From the NCBI GenBank assembly GCA_036374435.1, contig DASUTU010000126.1, positions 1 through 15,051 on the forward strand: DNA of 15,051 nt, written 5' to 3'. Positions within the stretch are counted from its first letter, which is position 1. Each line of letters starts with the position of its first letter. The notes below the pieces were generated by a model, which made no database searches, had not been told where the DNA came from, and saw only the letters and a program-made list of their open reading frames with translations. The position numbers were made by a program, and so were the translations under genes. This DNA is from CALGFI01 sp036374435. Its GTDB lineage: Bacteria; Actinomycetota; UBA4738; HRBIN12. This document shows, in pieces, positions 11,477 through 15,051 of the stretch.

Positions 11477-12690
11477 CGGCGCTCGGGGACGCTCGCCGTG
11501 CGCTGCGCGGCGCGCCGGTAGGCCTCGCGCGCCGCGTCGAGGTCGCCGGCGAGCTCGAGCAGGTGGGCGCGAACGGCTTCGAGCCGATGCGTCCGGGCCA
11601 TCCGTTCGTCGTCGTCCAGGGTGCCGAGCAGCGCCAGCCCGGCGTGCGGTCCGTTCACCATCGCGAGCGCGACCGCACGGTTCAGCGTGACCACGGGCCC
11701 GGGCGAGACCTGCTCGAGCACGTCGTACAGCGCCAGGATCTGGGGCCAGTCGGTGGCCTCGGCGTTCGGCGCGGCGTCGTGGGTGGCCGCGATGGCCGCC
11801 TGGAGCTGGTAGGGCCCGACGGGCCCGGTGCCGAGGGTGCGCGTCAGCAGCGTGGTTCCCTCCTCGATCAGCGCCGGGTCCCAGAGCTCGCGCCGCTGCT
11901 CGGCGAGCGGGACCAGGGAGCCGTCGGGTTCGGTGCGCGCCTCCTTTCGGGCGTCGGTGAGCAACATCAGCGCGAGCAGGCCGGCGACCTCGGGTTCGTC
12001 CGGCAGGAGGCGATGGAGCAGCCGGCCCAGCCGTATCGCCTCGGCGGTCAGATCGGTCCGGTGCAGCGACGGTCCCGAGCTCGCCGTGTAGCCCTCGTTG
12101 AAGATCAGGTAGAGGACCTGGAGGACGACCTGAAGACGTTCGGCGCGTTCGGCCTCGGGCGGCATCTCGAATCGTGACCCGGTGACGCGGATGGACTGCT
12201 TGGCCCGGCTGATCCGCTGGGCCATGGTGGCCTCGGGAACGAGGAACGCGTTCGCGATCTCGGCCGTGGTGAGGCCGCCCACCGCCCGGAGCGTCAGCGC
12301 GAGCTGTGAAGGCGGCGACAGCGACGGGTGGCAACACAGGAACAGGAGCGCCAATGTGTCGTCGGCGCCGGCGGTATCGGCCGGCGTGCTCGGCTCGAGG
12401 ACGGCGAGGCTCTCCTCGCGCCGGCGTCGCGCGCTCTCGCTCCGCCACTCGTCGACCAGCCGGCGCGAGGCAACGGTCACGAGCCAGGCCCGCGGATTCT
12501 GAGGGATCCCGGACTCGGCCCACTGCGTCGAGGCGGCCAGAAGGGCCTCCTGGACGGCGTCCTCGCCGGCGTCGAACTGCCCGTACCATCGGACGAGCAC
12601 GCCGAGGACCTGCGGCGCGAGCTCTCGCAGCAGGTCCTCGGCGATCGTCGTTTCGGCCGGCTGTGTCCGGGCCGGACGGCGCTCCGTCAC
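11443..12690 (-). CDS. ECF42-type RNA polymerase sigma factor with C-terminal TPR-like domain
   Basis: The 415-residue protein has region 2 near 15-85 (D-A-G-E-D-A-V-Q-E-A-L-L-A-A, N-P-R-A-W-L-V-T-V-A-S-R-R-L-V-D-E-W-R). Region 4 follows near 115-170 with L-L-F-L-C-C-H-P-S-L-S-P. A C-terminal extension of about 230 residues carries the family mark Y-L-I-F-N-E-G-Y at 194-201 and helical repeats. This is the ECF42 architecture (COG4941, DUF6596), whose members lack a classical anti-sigma factor; the extension is needed for activity in the cases studied. Typical ECF42 neighbours (YCII/DGPF, VOC/PhnB, SRPBCC, DUF1579) are all directly upstream here. The GTG start at 12688-12690 overlaps the SRPBCC stop (GTGA), so translation is coupled. 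A longer frame upstream to 13020 is overlap with the SRPBCC gene. Confidence 0.92.
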   Translation of the reverse strand: MTERRPARTQPAETTIAEDLLRELAPQVLGVLVRWYGQFDAGEDAVQEALLAASTQWAESGIPQNPRAWLVTVASRRLVDEWRSESARRRREESLAVLEPSTPADTAGADDTLALLFLCCHPSLSPPSQLALTLRAVGGLTTAEIANAFLVPEATMAQRISRAKQSIRVTGSRFEMPPEAERAERLQVVLQVLYLIFNEGYTASSGPSLHRTDLTAEAIRLGRLLHRLLPDEPEVAGLLALMLLTDARKEARTEPDGSLVPLAEQRRELWDPALIEEGTTLLTRTLGTGPVGPYQLQAAIAATHDAAPNAEATDWPQILALYDVLEQVSPGPVVTLNRAVALAMVNGPHAGLALLGTLDDDERMARTHRLEAVRAHLLELAGDLDAAREAYRRAAQRTASVPERRYLSLRAARLG

Positions 12691-13106
12691 CGCTCGAGCA
12701 AGCGCTTCAGGCCGTCGAGCGCTCCCGCCCACGCCTGCTCGGAGGTCTTCTTCGTCTGCTCGTCGGGCAGATTGGTCTCGCTGACGGTCAGCTCGGTGGT
12801 TCCGTCTCGCTCGGCGAGCGCCCAGGTGACCTCCTGGTAGTTCTCCGGCGTGTCCGGACGGCCGGACACGGGACTCCAGTGGGAATGGACGAGCCGTCGT
12901 TCGGGCTCGAACCGCAGGATCGTGCCCTTGTCCTCGTACGCCCGGCCCTGGTACTCGCCGCGGTGCACGATCGGGCTGCCCTCGGTCCAGTCGGTCTCTG
13001 TCTCCACTCCGAAGAACCATTGGCGGATCTGCTCAGGCGTGGTCAAGGCCTCCCACACGGCCGCAGGAGAGGCGGCGATCGCGACCGAGACCGTCGTCGT
13101 CAGCAT
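12687..13106 (-). CDS. SRPBCC (AHSA1/START-like) domain protein
   Basis: This 139-residue single-domain protein is of the Activator of Hsp90 ATPase homologue 1-like type. It has the opening S-P-A-A-V-W-E-A-L-T-T-P-E-Q-I-R-Q-W-F-F-G at about residues 13-33 and the closing long helix with W-A-G-A-L-D-G-L-K-R-L-L-E. The fold makes a hydrophobic pocket for lipids or aromatic compounds; the ligand is unknown. The start is the ATG at 13104-13106: GGAGGT lies 7 nt before it, whereas the GTG codons just upstream fall inside that ribosome site. It belongs to the ECF42 operon and overlaps the sigma start codon. Confidence 0.9.
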   Translation of the reverse strand: MLTTTVSVAIAASPAAVWEALTTPEQIRQWFFGVETETDWTEGSPIVHRGEYQGRAYEDKGTILRFEPERRLVHSHWSPVSGRPDTPENYQEVTWALAERDGTTELTVSETNLPDEQTKKTSEQAWAGALDGLKRLLER

Positions 13107-13149
13107 GGGCACCACCTCCGGTCGGCAACGCTACCCGGCGGCCGTGGCC

Positions 13150-13641
13150 TCAAACGGCGTCGGCGGCCCGCTCGAGCTCGGGGACGTCGATCTTCCGCAT
13201 CTGGAGCATGGCCTTCATCGCGCGTTGTGCTCGGGCGGGGTCGGGGTCGCCGAGGAGCTCCATGAGCCGGTTCGGGATGATCTGCCACGACAGGCCGTAT
13301 CGGTCCTTGAGCCAGCCGCACATGCTCTCCTCCCCGCCCTCGGTGAGCGCCGACCAGAACCCGTCGACCTCCTCCTGGGTGTCACAGCTCACGAAGAACG
13401 AGACGGCCTCGGTGAACGAGAACTCCGGGCCGCCGTTCAGGGCGGTGAACCGCAGGCCGTCGAGCTCGAAGCTCACGGTCATCACCGACCCCGGCTCGCC
13501 CGGCCCCCCCTCGCCGTACCGCGAGGCGTCGAGCACCTTCGCGTCGGCCGAGGATCGGACCGTGTTGAACACGGAAACGTAGTACTCGGCGGCCTCTTCG
13601 GCCTGGTTCTCGAACCACAGGAACGGGGTGATCCTCTGCAT
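13150..13641 (-). CDS. VOC family protein, PhnB-like / 3-demethylubiquinone-9 3-methyltransferase domain
   Basis: The 163-residue protein shows the PF06983 (3-dmu-9_3-mt) pattern: I-T-P-F-L-W-F-E-N-Q-A-E-E-A-A-E-Y-Y near residues 4-21, F-T-A-L-N-G-G-P-E-F in the middle, and C-G-W-L-K-D-R-Y-G-L-S-W-Q-I-I-P late in the protein. Despite the domain name these are VOC-fold proteins without a demonstrated methyltransferase activity. The ATG at 13639-13641 is preceded by GAGGAGGT with 7-nt spacing, which rules against the GTG three codons upstream. It is 19 nt from the DUF1579 stop and 43 nt before the SRPBCC start, inside the ECF42 operon. Confidence 0.92.
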   Translation of the reverse strand: MQRITPFLWFENQAEEAAEYYVSVFNTVRSSADAKVLDASRYGEGGPGEPGSVMTVSFELDGLRFTALNGGPEFSFTEAVSFFVSCDTQEEVDGFWSALTEGGEESMCGWLKDRYGLSWQIIPNRLMELLGDPDPARAQRAMKAMLQMRKIDVPELERAADAV

Positions 13642-13660
13642 GGGTCGCACCTCCTCGCGG

Positions 13661-14131
13661 CTAGGCTCGGCGCCCGACGATGTCGTAGGGAACGTTCACA
13701 GACTCGTCGGCCCCCGGGTTCGGACGCCAGCTTCCGTGGAACTCGTCGCTCTCCTCGTCGAATCGTCCCTGGAACGTGGCGTCCATCGGTCCGTAGTTGA
13801 CCGTGATCGTGAACGTGTCCTCGGCGACGGCCCACCGGTAGGGCAGCGGCGAGGGGGAGACGTTCGAGAACACGGTCGACGGAAACGTGTCGGTCTCCCG
13901 CTCGTAGCCGATCAGCTCGAGGCTGTGGATCGGCATCCCCATGAAGTCCAACTCGAACCGCTGCTCGAGGAAGAAGCCGCCGGGCAACCACCGGAAGGTG
14001 GTCTCGCCGCGGATGGTGGTCTCGTCTGAGCCGGCCAGATGGCCTTCCATCTTCCAGGTTCCGACGAGGCGGTCGAGGCGCCGAAGGGCGGGATCGGGGG
14101 TCGGGAGCTGGTTCTGGGCGTCGTCGGCCAT
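13661..14131 (-). CDS. DUF1579 family protein
   Basis: This 156-residue soluble protein has no signal peptide. It shows the DUF1579 pattern: L-D-R-L-V-G-T-W-K-M-E-G near residues 19-30, an aromatic F-R-W-L-P-G-G-F-F-L-E-Q-R-F-E near 46-60, then I-G-Y-E and G-P-M-D. The family is predicted to be a beta-barrel of unknown function and is often found with ECF42 and YCII proteins. The ATG at 14129-14131 has AAAGGAG about 7 nt upstream. It lies 45 nt after the YCII stop in the same operon. Confidence 0.87.
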   Translation of the reverse strand: MADDAQNQLPTPDPALRRLDRLVGTWKMEGHLAGSDETTIRGETTFRWLPGGFFLEQRFELDFMGMPIHSLELIGYERETDTFPSTVFSNVSPSPLPYRWAVAEDTFTITVNYGPMDATFQGRFDEESDEFHGSWRPNPGADESVNVPYDIVGRRA

Positions 14132-14176
14132 GGTCGTTCTCCTTTCGATCGATGGCTGGGCGGAGCGGGACGCGGG

Positions 14177-14536
14177 TCAGACCTCGGGCGGTGCGTCCGC
14201 GACCTGCCGGACCTCGACCGGTTCGCCGGTGAAGCCCACGCACCGTTTGGCGATCTCGAGCGCGCGCTCCTCGCTGGCCTCGATGATCCAGTAGCCGGCC
14301 AGCGACTCCTTGGCCTCGGCGAACGGCCCGTCCGTGGGCACCGGCTGGCCGTCCTGGATCCGGACGACCTTGGCCTGGCTGGGATCTACGAGCCCCTGTC
14401 CGTCGACGAACTCGCCCGACTCCCGCAGCTCTCGGTCCATCGTGCCCATGAACTCGATCATGTCCCGGATCCACTCCGGGGACTTGACCTCGAACATCGT
14501 CTGCTGGTCACCGAACATCATGATCATCCACTTCAT
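14177..14536 (-). CDS. YCII-related DGPF-domain protein
   Basis: This 119-residue protein carries the signature T-D-G-P-F-A-E-A-K-E, with Asp-Gly-Pro-Phe at 69-72, after a methionine-rich start (M-K-W-M-I-M-M-F-G). It also has G-Y-W-I-I-E-A-S near residues 81-88 and the YCII-type dimeric alpha-beta barrel length. DGPF proteins are the standard partners of ECF42 sigma factors; their activity is unknown. The ATG at 14534-14536 is preceded by GGAGGGAGG, which excludes the ATG 11 codons further upstream. It is the first gene of the operon and sits about 40 nt downstream of a TGTCGA/CGAC promoter match. Confidence 0.93.
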   Translation of the reverse strand: MKWMIMMFGDQQTMFEVKSPEWIRDMIEFMGTMDRELRESGEFVDGQGLVDPSQAKVVRIQDGQPVPTDGPFAEAKESLAGYWIIEASEERALEIAKRCVGFTGEPVEVRQVADAPPEV

Positions 14537-14575
14537 CGCGGCCTCCCTCCTCACGGGCTGGGCGTTCACTGCCTG

Positions 14576-14602
14576 GTCGGAGCCGTCGTCCGGATCTCGA
14601 CA
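14576..14602 (-). promoter_or_regulatory. ECF42-type promoter upstream of the YCII/DGPF operon
   Basis: On the minus strand TGTCGA (14602-14597) is followed by a 17-nt spacer and CGAC (14579-14576), 39 nt before the YCII start codon. As I recall the ECF42 literature, target promoters show TGTCGA at -35 and CGA(C/T)-like bases at -10. The site lies in the only sizeable gap (about 140 nt) of this gene string, in front of the gene family that ECF42 factors control. This implies autoregulation, because the sigma gene is the last in the operon. Confidence 0.68.
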
Positions 14603-14677
14603 TCCCGACGGGGTCTCGAAAGGGTAGGACCGATGCGGGTCTCGGGACCCATCGGTCGGGCGGACGGAGCTCGCCGG

Positions 14678-14968
14678 CTACTCGATGAGCTCCCAGCGCT
14701 CGAACGTGGGCTCCCGTTCGCAGCGTGGGTAGAGCACGCCGGTGAACTCCCTCACGGCCTCGCTCGAGGCGTGGGCGTGTTCGGCCTCCTCGTCCGCGAA
14801 GGCCATGAGGTGGAGGAATTCCGCGGGGCGGTCGAGGGAGCGCCAGGACTCGTAGCGGAGCGTGCCGGGTTCTGTCTTCGTGTGGGCGACGAAGGTCCGG
14901 ATGGCCTCGAGGCAGGTCTCGAGCTCGCCCTCGCGAATCGCGAAGTGAGCCGTTCCGTGGATCGTCAC
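14678..14968 (-). CDS. Antibiotic biosynthesis monooxygenase (ABM)/YgiN-like protein
   Basis: This 96-residue protein has the ferredoxin-like ABM fold: a first strand with T-I-H-G-T-A-H-F-A-I, a helix with L-E-T-C-L-E-A-I-R, then T-K-T-E-P-G-T-L-R-Y-E-S-W near 30-42, and F-L-H-L-M-A-F-A-D-E-E-A-E-H-A-H-A-S. The family includes cofactor-free quinol monooxygenases and many uncharacterised heme or aromatic-compound binders. The start is a GTG at 14966-14968 that overlaps the stop of the upstream gene (GTGA), with AAGGGG upstream. It ends about 140 nt before the YCII gene, and the ECF42-type promoter lies in between, so it probably belongs to a separate upstream unit. Confidence 0.88.
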   Translation of the reverse strand: MTIHGTAHFAIREGELETCLEAIRTFVAHTKTEPGTLRYESWRSLDRPAEFLHLMAFADEEAEHAHASSEAVREFTGVLYPRCEREPTFERWELIE

Positions 14969-15051
14969 GACGAACGCCCCTTCTCGAGGATCTCCCTGAG
15001 CCGCTCGACGTCGCCCTGAACCGACCGCTTGACCTGCCGGGCCAGCAGCGG
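14965..15051 (-). CDS. C-terminal fragment of an unidentified protein (partial), perhaps SRPBCC family
   Basis: Only the last 28 codons are inside the window; the gene enters from the right edge and ends at a TGA (14965-14967) that overlaps the GTG start of the ABM gene. The visible helix, Q-V-K-R-S-V-Q-G-D-V-E-R-L-R-E-I-L-E-K-G, is amphipathic and resembles the closing helix of polyketide cyclase/SRPBCC proteins that end in a similar D-x-E-R-L-K segment. That family assignment is a guess from a short stretch. The coding status is supported by the coupled stop/start overlap. Confidence 0.6.
   Translation of the reverse strand, partial: PLLARQVKRSVQGDVERLREILEKGRSS

Noticed and set aside
12691..13020. 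Longer N-terminus of the ECF42 sigma factor reaching 13020
   Set aside because: That part overlaps the well-supported SRPBCC gene in another frame; the GTG at 12690 overlaps the SRPBCC stop codon and gives the usual ECF42 length.

Overview
The window is about 70% GC. Codons end mostly in G or C, and ATG, GTG and TTG starts are usually preceded by GGAGG-type ribosome sites. Four things point to a high-GC Actinomycetota genome, perhaps a soil or metagenomic lineage: a SigR/RsrA-like redox sigma and anti-sigma pair, an ECF42-type sigma factor with its DGPF neighbourhood, a LAXTG cell-wall sorting signal, and AlkZ/HTH_42-type proteins. No rRNA, tRNA, CRISPR array or insertion sequence was seen.

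Layout. (1) Positions 1-3612, minus strand: a nitroreductase (cut by the window edge), two HTH_42 proteins related to AlkZ/YcaQ DNA glycosylases, a DUF1761 membrane protein between them, and a short fragment that looks 5'-truncated. (2) Positions 3726-5057, plus strand: two exported proteins, a wall-anchored cupredoxin and a CHRD-domain protein, closed by a strong hairpin. (3) Positions 5129-7648, minus strand: a compact operon of ECF sigma factor, zinc-binding RsrA-like anti-sigma factor, ArsM-like SAM methyltransferase, AraC-type regulator and VOC protein. The methyltransferase frame is interrupted by one in-frame TGA. (4) Positions 7876-11476, plus strand: an OsmC-family protein divergent from the sigma operon, then a LuxR-type regulator and an FAD-dependent monooxygenase. 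(5) Positions 11443-15051, minus strand: an ECF42 sigma factor at the end of an operon with SRPBCC, VOC/PhnB-like, DUF1579 and YCII/DGPF proteins, and further upstream a YgiN-like monooxygenase and the tail of another small protein.

The most notable feature is the methyltransferase at 6024-6836. The TGA at 6258-6260 falls where the ArsM family has its conserved Cys (the W-x-G-C-x-x-G-A region). The same frame then continues for 77 codons of family-like sequence. A 7-bp hairpin starts 14 nt after the TGA; its 5-nt loop lies 21 nt after the TGA and has G at its second position, which fits the loose bacterial SECIS rules. I read this as a probable selenoprotein inside a thiol-redox-controlled operon. 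The other conserved arsenic-binding cysteines are absent, so the substrate is uncertain. A nonsense mutation or sequencing error remains the main alternative.

A second result is a match to the ECF42 promoter signature (TGTCGA, 17 nt, CGAC) directly upstream of the YCII gene, which suggests that the ECF42 sigma factor drives its own operon.
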